Positions 52,443 to 61,213 of a stretch of 64,000 bases of DNA are shown one piece after another. The position numbers were made by a program, and so were the translations under genes. Position 1 is the stretch's first letter. Every line of letters begins with the position of its first letter. The DNA comes from Vibrio superstes (GTDB lineage: Bacteria > Pseudomonadota > Gammaproteobacteria > Enterobacterales > Vibrionaceae): assembly GCF_003569005.1 (NCBI RefSeq), contig NZ_BCUR01000001.1, forward strand, positions 1,606,136 to 1,670,135. The letters are read 5' to 3'. Below the pieces are notes generated by a model. That model worked only from the letters and a program-made list of their open reading frames with translations. It was not told where the DNA came from and searched no databases.

Positions 52443-53834
52443 TCACAGTAAAAAAGCGTGCGCTAAATACAGAACACTGAAGAACGAAATTGCGTCGGTT
52501 AAGGTTGTCAGCATTGGGCTTGATAGCATGGCTGGGTCGAAGTTGAGCCGTTTTAGTAGTAAGGGCAATGTCCCCCCGATCACGACTGCAAGAGAGGAAG
52601 ACAGTGTGTAAGCGATGGCGATGACCAATGGCAATCCAGTGTGATCCCCGTCGAGCGTGAACAGTGTTAGTAGTGCTAGGACACCACCAATTAGCATTCC
52701 ATTGAGCGCACCGATTGGAATCTCTTTCGTGACCACATACAGCAGATCTTTGGCTGAGATCTGCCCCGTGGATAATTCACGTATCGACACTGCAACGGAC
52801 TGATTCCCAGCTGCACCAGAAAGGTTGGCAACAAGTGGCAACACTGCGGCTAATACTGCAATTTGCTCTATGATGGGTTCGTAGATGGCAATGATCGAAA
52901 TCGCAGCATAACTTAAGGCAACAGAAGGCAGTAAAAAGGCGAGTCGGCGTAGGTTACGTTTCAGTACCGGCATGGTGCGAGACTCATCCCCCCCAAAGAC
53001 ACCGGACTGTTCTAGCATTTGCTGTTTGGAACGTAGGTATAGAGCGGCATTGAGATGTTTGAAGCCGACGATACCTATTTGGAATCCTTGTTCATCTACG
53101 ACAGGAACGACGGGGTGTAGAGTGGTGTCCAGCGTACTTTTTATCGTATTTAGATCCATGTCAGGACTAATAATGGGCACTGTGGTATCTATGTATTCCT
53201 TTAATGCCGTATCACGTGGTAGTAGCAGTACATCACGGATCTTCAGCCCGCCTAAATAGCTACCTTCATTGTCATGCAAGTAAACGTAACGCCACTCTAG
53301 TCGATCTAAGTTGTGTTCTTCTGCACTTAATATTGCGCTCAAATTGTCGGGGGTAGCGTCTACTACCAATTTGAGGACTTCGCTCTTACAAATCCCTCCG
53401 GCAGAATCTTGTGGGTAGATCAGAGCTGCACGCTCTTCGTCTTTCCATGCTGAGGGTAGGGCTTGCCAGAGCCGTTTTTGTAGTTCGCTTGGCAGTTCAT
53501 TAAGTAACAGCCGACGGTCTGCGGAATGTAAATATTGAAATAGCACTGTGGTGCTGCTTTCACACAGTTGACTGATGAGCCATAAAAGCTCGGGATCAGA
53601 TAAGTGATCAAGTAAGTTGGCAGCAAGGCTTGGGTTTACTTCGCTTAGTAGAGTCCAAGTGGCGATACGTTGCTGGTCAGAGAGCTTCCTTAATACTGAT
53701 GGCAGCTCAACGGGTTCAGCCTCTAGAAGTGCTTGATTCAGCCACCTAGATTTTCTTAGAGTGATACACTCCAGTATTTTTAGGTACAGCTTTTCCGCTC
53801 CTTCCGATGAAAAAGTTAATGTAATTAATGTCAT
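52443..53834 (-). CDS. MgtE-family magnesium transporter
   Basis: 463 residues. A soluble N-domain with LSDPELLWLISQLCE, two CBS domains around 140-270 (VYLHDNEGSYLGGLKIRDVLLLPRDT, then VVPVVDEQGFQIGIVGFKH), and five membrane helices at the end with the family signatures VLPLVANLSGAAGNQSVAVSIREL and SSPMLTTLTDAISFFSVLYLA. Imports Mg2+ through a gated channel. Third of four genes in chaA-dedA-mgtE-marC. The usual PMVAGMGGN motif here reads PLVANLSGAAGN, so it is a divergent family member. Confidence 0.88.
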   Translation of the reverse strand: MTLITLTFSSEGAEKLYLKILECITLRKSRWLNQALLEAEPVELPSVLRKLSDQQRIATWTLLSEVNPSLAANLLDHLSDPELLWLISQLCESSTTVLFQYLHSADRRLLLNELPSELQKRLWQALPSAWKDEERAALIYPQDSAGGICKSEVLKLVVDATPDNLSAILSAEEHNLDRLEWRYVYLHDNEGSYLGGLKIRDVLLLPRDTALKEYIDTTVPIISPDMDLNTIKSTLDTTLHPVVPVVDEQGFQIGIVGFKHLNAALYLRSKQQMLEQSGVFGGDESRTMPVLKRNLRRLAFLLPSVALSYAAISIIAIYEPIIEQIAVLAAVLPLVANLSGAAGNQSVAVSIRELSTGQISAKDLLYVVTKEIPIGALNGMLIGGVLALLTLFTLDGDHTGLPLVIAIAYTLSSSLAVVIGGTLPLLLKRLNFDPAMLSSPMLTTLTDAISFFSVLYLAHAFLL

Positions 53835-53879
53835 ATGTTAGGCCTTTGACAATAAGTGAGCATCCGATTGAAGCGACTC

Positions 53880-54536
53880 TTAGTAGGATGTTTGTGGTTG
53901 TCGCTTTTTGGACGCAAACCGAATAAATAGGGCGATAAATGCGGTGACCATCAGGATTAAGCTACCCATTAAGAACCACTTCGTAATCAATTCTTGATAT
54001 TGAGAGATGAATGGATGTCGCATGACCCATTTTCCTACTAGCAATAAACTGAAGACCCATGTAATCGAACTAGTGAAGCTAACAACAAGCGTTCTTATTG
54101 CGCTGAGTTGTGCAACACCCATCAACATCGGGGTCAGTACGCGGACAAATGGGACAAAGCGCGATACGAACAGGGACAGAAACCCGAATCGGTTGAGTAG
54201 TTTTTTTGCCTTGGGTAACGATTCATCTGGCAGTGTTTGTTCAGCTTTACGCATGAACTGAGTTTTGTGCAGCCAGCGCCCTTGAAGGTACGCAATGATA
54301 CTGCCCAAAAAAGAGGCACTGGTTAGAAGTATTAGAGCACTTGAGAAATCAATCGCGCCCAAACCGACCATGCCTCCGACAAACAGCACTAGGCCGTCAC
54401 CGGGTAGTGGTAAGAAAACAAAACTCGATTCAAAGAAAAGCACGATGCCAAGCAAAAGCAATAAAACGTGCAGTGAATTCAATTCAAGTAAGGCATCAAA
54501 ATCTTGTAACCAAATCGCGGAAATAATCTCTTGCAT
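53880..54536 (-). CDS. DedA-family membrane protein
   Basis: 218 residues, several hydrophobic helices. DedA blocks: LLLGIVLFFESSFVFLPLPGDGLVLFVGG (the ExxxxxPxPGE-like segment), GRWLHKTQFMRKAEQTL, FGFLSLFVSRFVPFVRVLTPMLMGVAQLSA. DedA proteins recycle polyprenyl or other lipids at the inner membrane and affect proton and alkaline stress tolerance. Between chaA (57 bases) and mgtE (45 bases). Confidence 0.9.
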   Translation of the reverse strand: MQEIISAIWLQDFDALLELNSLHVLLLLLGIVLFFESSFVFLPLPGDGLVLFVGGMVGLGAIDFSSALILLTSASFLGSIIAYLQGRWLHKTQFMRKAEQTLPDESLPKAKKLLNRFGFLSLFVSRFVPFVRVLTPMLMGVAQLSAIRTLVVSFTSSITWVFSLLLVGKWVMRHPFISQYQELITKWFLMGSLILMVTAFIALFIRFASKKRQPQTSY

Positions 54537-54593
54537 GGTAACTCCAAGTTAGCCGGGGCTCTGACTGTTGTTAGCCGGAGCCCAAAGTACGTT

Positions 54594-55685
54594 TTAATCA
54601 AACATCAAGATGATGTAGGCAAAGAACAAAATGAGATGGGTTGCACCATTGAGCGAGTTGGTTCTCCCGCTACTAAAGCTCACGCTTGTCATTAGTAGCG
54701 TTGCACCTAATAGCACCATTTCTGCAGGGGCGAGGCCGAGTTGGATGGGCTCGTTCATTACCCCTGAAATCAGCAGAACAGCGGGAACGGTTAGTGCAAT
54801 AGTGGCGAGAACCGAGCCAAAGAACAGGTTCATGGCGCGCTGTAATTGGTTGGTCACGGCGGCTTTAACAGCACCAACCGCTTCAGGGGCGAGAATAATC
54901 AAGGCAACAATTAAACCACCTAGAGCTGCAGGTGCGCCCATTTCTGTGATGCCATCGTTAATTGGAATCGCGAGGCTTTTTGCTAACAGAATTACCACCA
55001 TCAAATAGCTCACCAGCATAATGGTGTGGAATATATTGCTGTGTAAAGGGCCGTGATGTTCGTGGTGATCTTCATTATCGGCGTCAATGAAGTAGTCGGT
55101 ATGGCTGCGTGTTTGGATGAACAGGAATACGGCATATAAGGCGATCGAAGCGAGTACCAATGTCCAAGTTAGGCTGGTCGACATGTTACCTAACGAATCC
55201 ATACTGGTGAAATTAGGCAGTACCAAGCACAATAATGAGAGTGGAATAATGGCCACCAAGTACGCTTTTATTCCATCAAGGTTGTAGGTTTGTGTATGGT
55301 ATTTCATACCGCCGATTAACAAGGTGATACCGACAAAACCATTAAGCACTGCCATCACGACGGCAAACATGGTGTCACGCGCTAAGAAGGGATTAGACTC
55401 TCCAGTTAGCATTACGGAAGAGACCATAATGACTTCGAGTAAGACGACAGAGAGAGTCAATATAAGAGTCCCGTATGGGTCTCCAAGTTTTATCGCCAAT
55501 GCATCTGAGTGGCGTACAACGGAAAAAATGGCGCTCATTACCGCATAAAACAGTACCGCAGTAATCATTATGTAGGTGAACTGAGATAGCTCCCCTGTGA
55601 GCAAGCTGTCGCCGATTAGTTTGAAAAATAGAACGGCAACGATGCCAAGTGGCAGTTTGTATTCTTGTTTGAGTACGTTGAGCAT
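54594..55685 (-). CDS. chaA: Calcium/sodium:proton antiporter (ChaA type)
   Basis: 363 residues, about eleven helices. Conserved Ca2+/cation exchanger motifs LGDPYGTLILTLSVVLLEVIMVSSVM (first alpha repeat) and ALIILAPEAVGAVKAAVTNQLQRAMNLFFGSVLATIALTVPAVLL (second). A histidine-rich acidic loop (ADNEDHHEHHGPLH) at residues 203-216 probably senses or binds a metal. First gene of chaA-dedA-mgtE-marC, with operator copy at 55840-55854 about 155 bases upstream. Confidence 0.9.
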   Translation of the reverse strand: MLNVLKQEYKLPLGIVAVLFFKLIGDSLLTGELSQFTYIMITAVLFYAVMSAIFSVVRHSDALAIKLGDPYGTLILTLSVVLLEVIMVSSVMLTGESNPFLARDTMFAVVMAVLNGFVGITLLIGGMKYHTQTYNLDGIKAYLVAIIPLSLLCLVLPNFTSMDSLGNMSTSLTWTLVLASIALYAVFLFIQTRSHTDYFIDADNEDHHEHHGPLHSNIFHTIMLVSYLMVVILLAKSLAIPINDGITEMGAPAALGGLIVALIILAPEAVGAVKAAVTNQLQRAMNLFFGSVLATIALTVPAVLLISGVMNEPIQLGLAPAEMVLLGATLLMTSVSFSSGRTNSLNGATHLILFFAYIILMFD

Positions 55686-55839
55686 GTTGAGCCTTTATTG
55701 ATCAACCGAAGGCTCGCTAATGTCCTTTAACGAGAGTAAATCGGGTGGATACTGCAACTTCCTTAGCAGTAGACGGGTCGTTTTAAGTTATGTGTCTAAC
55801 CATGCTGTTAACTTAAGGTGAACCGATGATTCAGACTAT

Positions 55840-55854
55840 GAATTAGAGAAATTC
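55840..55854. promoter_or_regulatory. Operator copy ahead of chaA
   Basis: GAATTAGAGAAATTC, a perfect match to the core; with outer CTAT bases it matches the sites near 45.6 and 58.8 kb. Single copy, with no partner 44 bases away. Confidence 0.7.
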
Positions 55855-55933
55855 TTTGTTGCTATCAGACGACAGACAGTCGCCTAATAACGTCCTTAAG
55901 TAAGCGGTAAGTACTAAGCGCAGTCAGCAAAAG

Positions 55934-56836
55934 CTAAGGCATGCTTTGAAGGGATTCTGTTTCTTCCGGTTTATAGTGGATTGGTTTCAAGCCCACGCGC
56001 GTTGGTAAGAATGTGCCAATAGAGATAGAGGACCATGTCCCACTTAAAATCCCGACACACAGGGCAATGGAGAAACCTTCTAATGCGCTCCCTCCTAACA
56101 ACCACAATGCTGAGACTGTGACCAGGGTGGTGCCTGATGTCACAAGCGTTCGTGACAATGTTGACACGATGGACTGATCGAGAAGGACATCGGTTTCACC
56201 GTCTGGCTTCCCTCTAAATACCTCTCGGATGCGGTCTGAGATGATGATCGAGTCATTCAGGGAGTAGCCCATCACTGCAAGTAAAGCGGCCAACACGGTT
56301 AGGTTGAATTCAATTTGACTCACCGCAAAGAGCCCTAGGACAATGACAATGTCGTAAACCAATGCCGCAATTGAACCTAGCGCTAATCGCCATTCAAATC
56401 GGTAACTCAAGTACAGCAAGGTAAGAACGAAACAAGCCAAAATCGCCAAGCCACCTTGTTCGACCATTTCTAACCCAACTTGAGGACCGATTACGCTACT
56501 GTTGGCAATGTGAAAATTACTGTCTATTGGCAACATTGCTTGTTTCAGCGCTTCTCGCAAATCGAGGTCTGTATCATTGAAACGCAGTTGCCAATTTCCC
56601 TTGCTTCCAGTCGCCATCACTTGCACATCTTGGCTCAGTGCCGAATCGAGGTGAGATTTGAGCAAAACTTGAGTTACGCCTGGTTTTGTTTGAATATCGG
56701 CGACGACACCTCCTGTAAAATCGAGTCCCCAATTGAACCCCCTTGTCACGATTGATGTAATGGAGAGCGTCAATAGAATCAGAGATATCATCGTCATCAA
56801 GTGACGTATTTTGGTGACGTTAATTGATTTGAACAT
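55934..56836 (-). CDS. secF2: SecF paralogue
   Basis: 300 residues, six helices. Motifs FNWGLDFTGGVVADI, LILACFVLTLLYLSYRFEWRLALGSIAALVYDIVIVLGLFA, AALLAVMGYSLNDSIIISDRIREVF, TLVTVSALWLLGG. With SecD it forms the proton- or sodium-driven accessory unit that pulls proteins across the inner membrane during Sec export. Its ATG overlaps the SecD stop. The housekeeping SecDF normally lies with YajC, absent here, so this is a second set. Confidence 0.92.
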   Translation of the reverse strand: MFKSINVTKIRHLMTMISLILLTLSITSIVTRGFNWGLDFTGGVVADIQTKPGVTQVLLKSHLDSALSQDVQVMATGSKGNWQLRFNDTDLDLREALKQAMLPIDSNFHIANSSVIGPQVGLEMVEQGGLAILACFVLTLLYLSYRFEWRLALGSIAALVYDIVIVLGLFAVSQIEFNLTVLAALLAVMGYSLNDSIIISDRIREVFRGKPDGETDVLLDQSIVSTLSRTLVTSGTTLVTVSALWLLGGSALEGFSIALCVGILSGTWSSISIGTFLPTRVGLKPIHYKPEETESLQSMP

Positions 56837-58623
56837 TACAGTTTCACCTTATGTGAGGTGTCTCTACCCCATAAATAATTGATAAGAATTCGAGAGGCAA
56901 ATACGCCGGTAAATAAGCTAGTCAGTAGGCCTAATCCGAGTGTGATAGCAAAGCCTTGAATTGGACCGTTACCTATTGCATACAAAGCGATGGCGACGAT
57001 CATAGTGGTGAGGTTGGCATCGAAAATCGAAGAGAATGCACTATCGAAGCCACGATCTATGGCTTGGGAAAAGTTTCTGCCTTCTCGCATCTTGTCTTTA
57101 ATGCGTTCAAAGATCAGCACGTTGGTATCCACAGCCATCCCAACGGTTAGCACGAGTCCAGCGATGCCCGGAAGCGTCAGCACAGCGCCAGGGATGAGCG
57201 CCAATAGACCAAACAGACACACTAAGTTGATAGTCAGTGCAGCATTCGCAACCCAGCCGAGGCGTCGATACCAGCAAGCAATAAACACCAAGGTAAAACC
57301 AAGTCCAAAGGCGAGTGCAGCAAAGCCATTTTTGACGTTTTGAGCGCCAAGAGTCGGCCCTATAGTGCGCTCTTCAACTATGGTGACAGGAGCGGTGAGT
57401 GAGCCAGCTCTCAATAGAAGAGCAAGGTTTTGAGCGTCTGTCATTGACCCCGCACCAGTGATTCGAAAGCGGTTACCGAGCGTTGATTGAATTGTCGCTA
57501 CGCTGATAACTTCGCTTTGTTCAATGGATTGTCCTGTCTCTGACTGACTGTATTCACTGTAAAGAGTCGCCATCGGTTTTCCGATATTGCTACGCGAGTG
57601 ATTGGTCATTAGCCGGCCACCAGTGCTATCAAGAGTGATATTAACTTCGGGTACCCCCATTTCTCCAAGGTTGGCGCGTGCATCGATAATATGCTCACCC
57701 CCTAAGATACTGTTTCTATGCAGAATGACAGGTCTACCATCTTGGTCATTGATGGATTTTGTTCGTGCGCTGGCATTGGGTTCTACATGGTAAAACGCTA
57801 ACGATGCGGTGGCACCGATAATGTTTTTTGCGGATGTCGGATCTTGTACTCCTGGCAGTTCGATGCGAATTCGATTTTCACCTTGTCGCTGGACTGCGGC
57901 TTCGGTGATCCCTAGCTCTTCTATGCGACCTCGCATTGTTTGAAGATTTTGTATCACGGTCAGCGTTCGAATCGCGCGTTTTTCTTCCTCATCCATAGAG
58001 ATCATTAAGCGCTCACCAGATTGCCTAAGAGCCCAATTTGGATACTGTGTTCTCAAGTGGGTTCGAATATTGCCAAGCAGTGTTTCGTTGTATCGAACAA
58101 TGACCACCTCACCGTTTTCTACACGGCCACGTACACGAAACTCCTGACGAAGGTCATCGATCACTGATTGCGCGTGAGCATTGAAAACGGTGTCGAGGTC
58201 AACGTCTAAGAGAAATTGCACACCACCGCGCAGATCTAATCCAAGCTTAATCGGCTGGAAGCCCAGTGAGGTTAGCCAAGAAGGAGCTGAAGGCTCGAGT
58301 GCGAGGGCAACGGTCTCCGATGGTTGGATGAAACCGGACATCAAAGCTTGTGCGGGGGCTTGTTGTCCGCTTGAAGCAAACGTCACAACTAACCTACCGC
58401 TGTTTTCGCTAACACTGTGAACATCAATGTTGTTGTCGACAAGATAACGATATACATCATCAGCGTGTGCCATACGCGTTTGGTTTGAGATATGTAAAGC
58501 TTCACGTTCACCAAATGCAGAGGGCAGGGCACTGAGAAGCATCAGTACCACAGACAACACGAGAACGATGACCTTCCATTTAGCTAAATAATTTATGGGT
58601 GCGATTGAGCGATTTAACTTCAT
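56836..58623 (-). CDS. secD2: SecD paralogue
   Basis: 595 residues. One N-terminal helix, a large periplasmic part (LGLDLRGGVQFLLDVD near residue 128, IRIELPGVQDPTSAKNIIGATASL, GRLMTNHSRSNIGK) and five C-terminal helices (GPTLGAQNVKNGFAALAFGLGFTLVFIACWYR, GIAGLVLTVGMAVDTNVLIFERIKDKMREG, DANLTTMIVAIALYAIGNGPIQGFAITLGLGLLTSLFTGVFASRIL). Shorter than the main SecD. Promoter carries operator pair 2. Vibrio species have two SecDF sets, one tied to low-sodium conditions via VemP; no vemP-like gene is visible here. Confidence 0.93.
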   Translation of the reverse strand: MKLNRSIAPINYLAKWKVIVLVLSVVLMLLSALPSAFGEREALHISNQTRMAHADDVYRYLVDNNIDVHSVSENSGRLVVTFASSGQQAPAQALMSGFIQPSETVALALEPSAPSWLTSLGFQPIKLGLDLRGGVQFLLDVDLDTVFNAHAQSVIDDLRQEFRVRGRVENGEVVIVRYNETLLGNIRTHLRTQYPNWALRQSGERLMISMDEEEKRAIRTLTVIQNLQTMRGRIEELGITEAAVQRQGENRIRIELPGVQDPTSAKNIIGATASLAFYHVEPNASARTKSINDQDGRPVILHRNSILGGEHIIDARANLGEMGVPEVNITLDSTGGRLMTNHSRSNIGKPMATLYSEYSQSETGQSIEQSEVISVATIQSTLGNRFRITGAGSMTDAQNLALLLRAGSLTAPVTIVEERTIGPTLGAQNVKNGFAALAFGLGFTLVFIACWYRRLGWVANAALTINLVCLFGLLALIPGAVLTLPGIAGLVLTVGMAVDTNVLIFERIKDKMREGRNFSQAIDRGFDSAFSSIFDANLTTMIVAIALYAIGNGPIQGFAITLGLGLLTSLFTGVFASRILINYLWGRDTSHKVKL

Positions 58624-58934
58624 TTTAGTTGCATCTTATTGATTAACGCATACGTACATAGCACCAAGCTTATTTATTAAATAAACACCAGTATTAATCT
58701 TGTATGGGTAGAAACTAAAGGGGCCTCAAGGTTATCAAAGCGATTTCGGCTTTATCGATAAACCTACTGTTGGTTACCGAGCCATCTTAGTTTCTTGATT
58801 CAATAGAACTATGGATTAGAGAAATTCATATTTGGTTTACTCGACTTTTCATATATGAATTTCTCTAATTCCTCGCAGAGGTGCGCTGTATTTAAAACAA
58901 TGGAATTTGAATTAATGATTGAGGAAAAACTTAA
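58624..58934. other. Divergent promoter region of secD2
   Basis: 311 bases between the divergent secD2 and 58935 genes, holding operator pair 2. No frame resembling the VemP secretion monitor is present on either strand. Confidence 0.6.
58813..58871. promoter_or_regulatory. Operator pair 2 (44-base spacing)
   Basis: GGATTAGAGAAATTC at 58813-58827 and GAATTTCTCTAATTC at 58857-58871, in opposite orientation, centres 58820 and 58864, again 44 bases apart. The first sits 190 bases before the secD2 ATG; the second 64 bases before the 58935 gene. Confidence 0.8.
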
Positions 58935-59264
58935 GTGGATTACACAATATATTTAAATGATCGCAAATATAGAGTTTGTGATATTGGTGAAGGGAGATGC
59001 ACTCTAATGCTTAGCTACGCAGAAGATATAGAGTCATTGCATGAAAGTTTTAGCAATCAATTTCTTGAGATAGATAGAATGATAGTTATCGATATATCAA
59101 GGTGTTGGAGTGGGGATTTTGACTCGCTGATTAAAAAGGAACGCTGTGAACTAATCGGAGATATTCGCTTATTAACTGACATTTTTTGGCTTGATGACTT
59201 TGAAGTTAAAACAGATAAAGGGAAAGAAATATTATTAAGGGGTACACCAGTATATCCAATTTAA
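58935..59264 (+). CDS. Orphan cytoplasmic protein, 109 residues
   Basis: Begins with GTG preceded by GAGGAAAA. No signal or membrane segment. The sequence is acidic with three cysteines; I recognise no family. It starts 64 bases after operator pair 2, divergent from secD2, and lies before the sulfatase-like gene with its own operator copy. Base composition is more AT-rich than the neighbours (many AAA/ATA/TTA codons), suggesting later arrival. Role unknown. Confidence 0.7.
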   Translation: MDYTIYLNDRKYRVCDIGEGRCTLMLSYAEDIESLHESFSNQFLEIDRMIVIDISRCWSGDFDSLIKKERCELIGDIRLLTDIFWLDDFEVKTDKGKEILLRGTPVYPI

Positions 59265-59288
59265 ATCGAACGTTGATTAGCCAAATAT

Positions 59289-59303
59289 GACTTTCTCTAA
59301 TTC
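59289..59303. promoter_or_regulatory. Operator copy ahead of the sulfatase-like gene
   Basis: GACTTTCTCTAATTC; on the other strand GAATTAGAGAAAGTC, one change from the core. Outer bases CGATG match the other copies. About 87 bases before the ATG at 59390. Confidence 0.7.
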
Positions 59304-59389
59304 ATCGATTTAATTATTGAGATTGATTGTAATAGCGTCATCGAAAGGGGCTAACCCTAATTTACGCCATTGACTAGAAGAACGACATT

Positions 59390-61150
59390 ATGCGAAAGAC
59401 AATTCTAAGCACTGCTATTTTACTCTCTACTTCATTTGTTGCGGTTGCCGACCAATACAATCTTTCTCTTAAGTATGACCCTATTGTGACGGATAGCGGG
59501 ATTGTTACTACGACGCCCGCTGCTATGGTCGACCAATTGTGGGATGTAGACGTGCAATCAATTACTCAGATAACAGATGGTGTCTATCGTATTGCTGGGT
59601 GGGGTATCGGTAACGTGATCGCGGTCGAGGCTCCTGAAGGCTGGATCATCGTTGATACGGGAGATGATTTAAACGTAGCGCAAGAGCAGCGTAAGCAGTT
59701 GGAAAAAAAGCTTAACCAAGAGATTGATGTTAGCGCGGTTCTTTATACCCATTCGCATTATGTATGGGGTACACAAGCGTGGAGTAATGATGATACAGCT
59801 ATTTATGCTCATGAGTGGATGGAGAAACACCTTTTTGCTGACAATGGCGTTAGTCCTTTAGCAGGAATCTTTTCTACTCGAGTCGCCATTCAATTTGGGT
59901 TGTTACACCCTGAAAGTGGCCCAGATGCGTTTCCTAATAAACTTGGTTTCACGCTAGACAAGCTAGAAGGCGAAAAAGGCTACCAATCTCCGACCGTTAC
60001 TTTTGAGCACAACCAAGTTGAAACTCACACAATTGCGGGGATGGAGGTGATTGTTTTGCCTAGCCCTACGGATGTGACAGACAGTGTTGCCTATTATTTT
60101 CCCGAAAAGAGCTTGATGGTGACGAATGCAATGAATGCAGGCTCAATTTTTAATCTCTACACTTTGCGCGGGGATAGGTACCGTGATCCTATTCGTCTTG
60201 TTGATGCGGCAGATCTGGTGCTTTCTTATGACTTTGACTATCACGTTGATATACATGGTGCGGCCAATGTAACGAAAGAAGCCGCAGAGGATGCCATCTA
60301 TGAGTTTCGTGACTCGATGCAGTTGATACATGACCAAACAATACGAGCGATAAAACTTGGAAAGGATGCTCAAGGCGCCGCTGAATTTGTTTATATGCCA
60401 GAGAACTTACGATTGGATAAAGAAACCTATGGGCAAGTTGAAAGTCATGCTAAGCAGGTCTATAACGGTGTTATGGGCTGGAACGGTTGGGACGTGTACG
60501 ACATCAACCCTTTGCCGACACAGACCTTTGCTCATCAATTTATTGGGAGTTTAGGTGGGGTCGAGTTGGCCAATAAAATAGTCAAGCAATCGAATCAGAA
60601 GCAAACCTTGGAAGGGTGGCAGTGGTCACTATACTTAACCTCCCAAATACTTGAAATAGAGCCAAATAACGAAGAAGCCAAACTGTCACGTGCAGAAGCG
60701 GCTCGTGCACTTGGGCAACGTACCAGCTCAGCCAATGCTCGTGGATTCTATATTTCTGAAGCTTTACTTCATGAAGGGAAACTTTCATTCGGTGAACATC
60801 AATTTGATAACTATCAATCTCTAACCCAACTACTTGGGATAATCACCAGTGAAAAGTTGGAGGTGTCTCCGATAGAAAATAATGTCGAGTACATCCGTTA
60901 TTTGGTTGATACACGTAAAGCGGAGGGTTTGTCTTCTCAGTTCAACTTAAACATGAGTGATAGTGAGCACGCGTTCGGTATTCAGCTTCGAAATGGCATT
61001 GTTCAAATTAGTTCACAATTAAATTCAGGGGTGACCGTGAATCTATCTCACTCTGAGTGGAGTGACGTTATATTAGGCAACACAGAGTTTAAGCAATTAG
61101 ATGACTCGTTGGCAGATTTTGATACCGCTTTGACTATAATCACTAACTAA
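59390..61150 (+). CDS. Alkylsulfatase-like exported MBL protein with degenerate metal site
   Basis: 586 residues. Signal peptide ends near VAVADQ. Order matches the alkylsulfatase (SdsA1/YjcS) family: MBL core, helical dimerisation part (SHAKQVYNGVMGWNGWDVYDINP, with RAEAARALGQRTSSANARGFY), and a sterol-carrier-like C-terminal domain. The usual THSHxDHxGG motif reads T120-H-S-H-Y-V-W-G: H121 and H123 remain, but Asp and His at 125/126 are Val and Trp. The AENATH region reads VTNAMNAG (245 on) and the SHHWP region reads IHGAANVT. Most ligands of the dinuclear zinc site therefore seem lost. It may be a binding protein or a different enzyme. Confidence 0.85.
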   Translation: MRKTILSTAILLSTSFVAVADQYNLSLKYDPIVTDSGIVTTTPAAMVDQLWDVDVQSITQITDGVYRIAGWGIGNVIAVEAPEGWIIVDTGDDLNVAQEQRKQLEKKLNQEIDVSAVLYTHSHYVWGTQAWSNDDTAIYAHEWMEKHLFADNGVSPLAGIFSTRVAIQFGLLHPESGPDAFPNKLGFTLDKLEGEKGYQSPTVTFEHNQVETHTIAGMEVIVLPSPTDVTDSVAYYFPEKSLMVTNAMNAGSIFNLYTLRGDRYRDPIRLVDAADLVLSYDFDYHVDIHGAANVTKEAAEDAIYEFRDSMQLIHDQTIRAIKLGKDAQGAAEFVYMPENLRLDKETYGQVESHAKQVYNGVMGWNGWDVYDINPLPTQTFAHQFIGSLGGVELANKIVKQSNQKQTLEGWQWSLYLTSQILEIEPNNEEAKLSRAEAARALGQRTSSANARGFYISEALLHEGKLSFGEHQFDNYQSLTQLLGIITSEKLEVSPIENNVEYIRYLVDTRKAEGLSSQFNLNMSDSEHAFGIQLRNGIVQISSQLNSGVTVNLSHSEWSDVILGNTEFKQLDDSLADFDTALTIITN

Positions 61151-61180
61151 AATAATCCGGTAGTGCTTTTTAGTTAATTT

Positions 61181-61213
61181 AATGGTGGCCAATATTTGAG
61201 CCACCATTTTTAT
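61181..61213 (+). terminator. Terminator after the sulfatase-like gene
   Basis: AATGGTGGC and GCCACCATT pair around a ten-base loop, followed by TTTAT. Confidence 0.8.

Noticed and set aside
55687..55933. Search for a short VemP-like frame near chaA and secF2
   Set aside because: Only frames of about 33 codons or less, without ribosome site or signal peptide.
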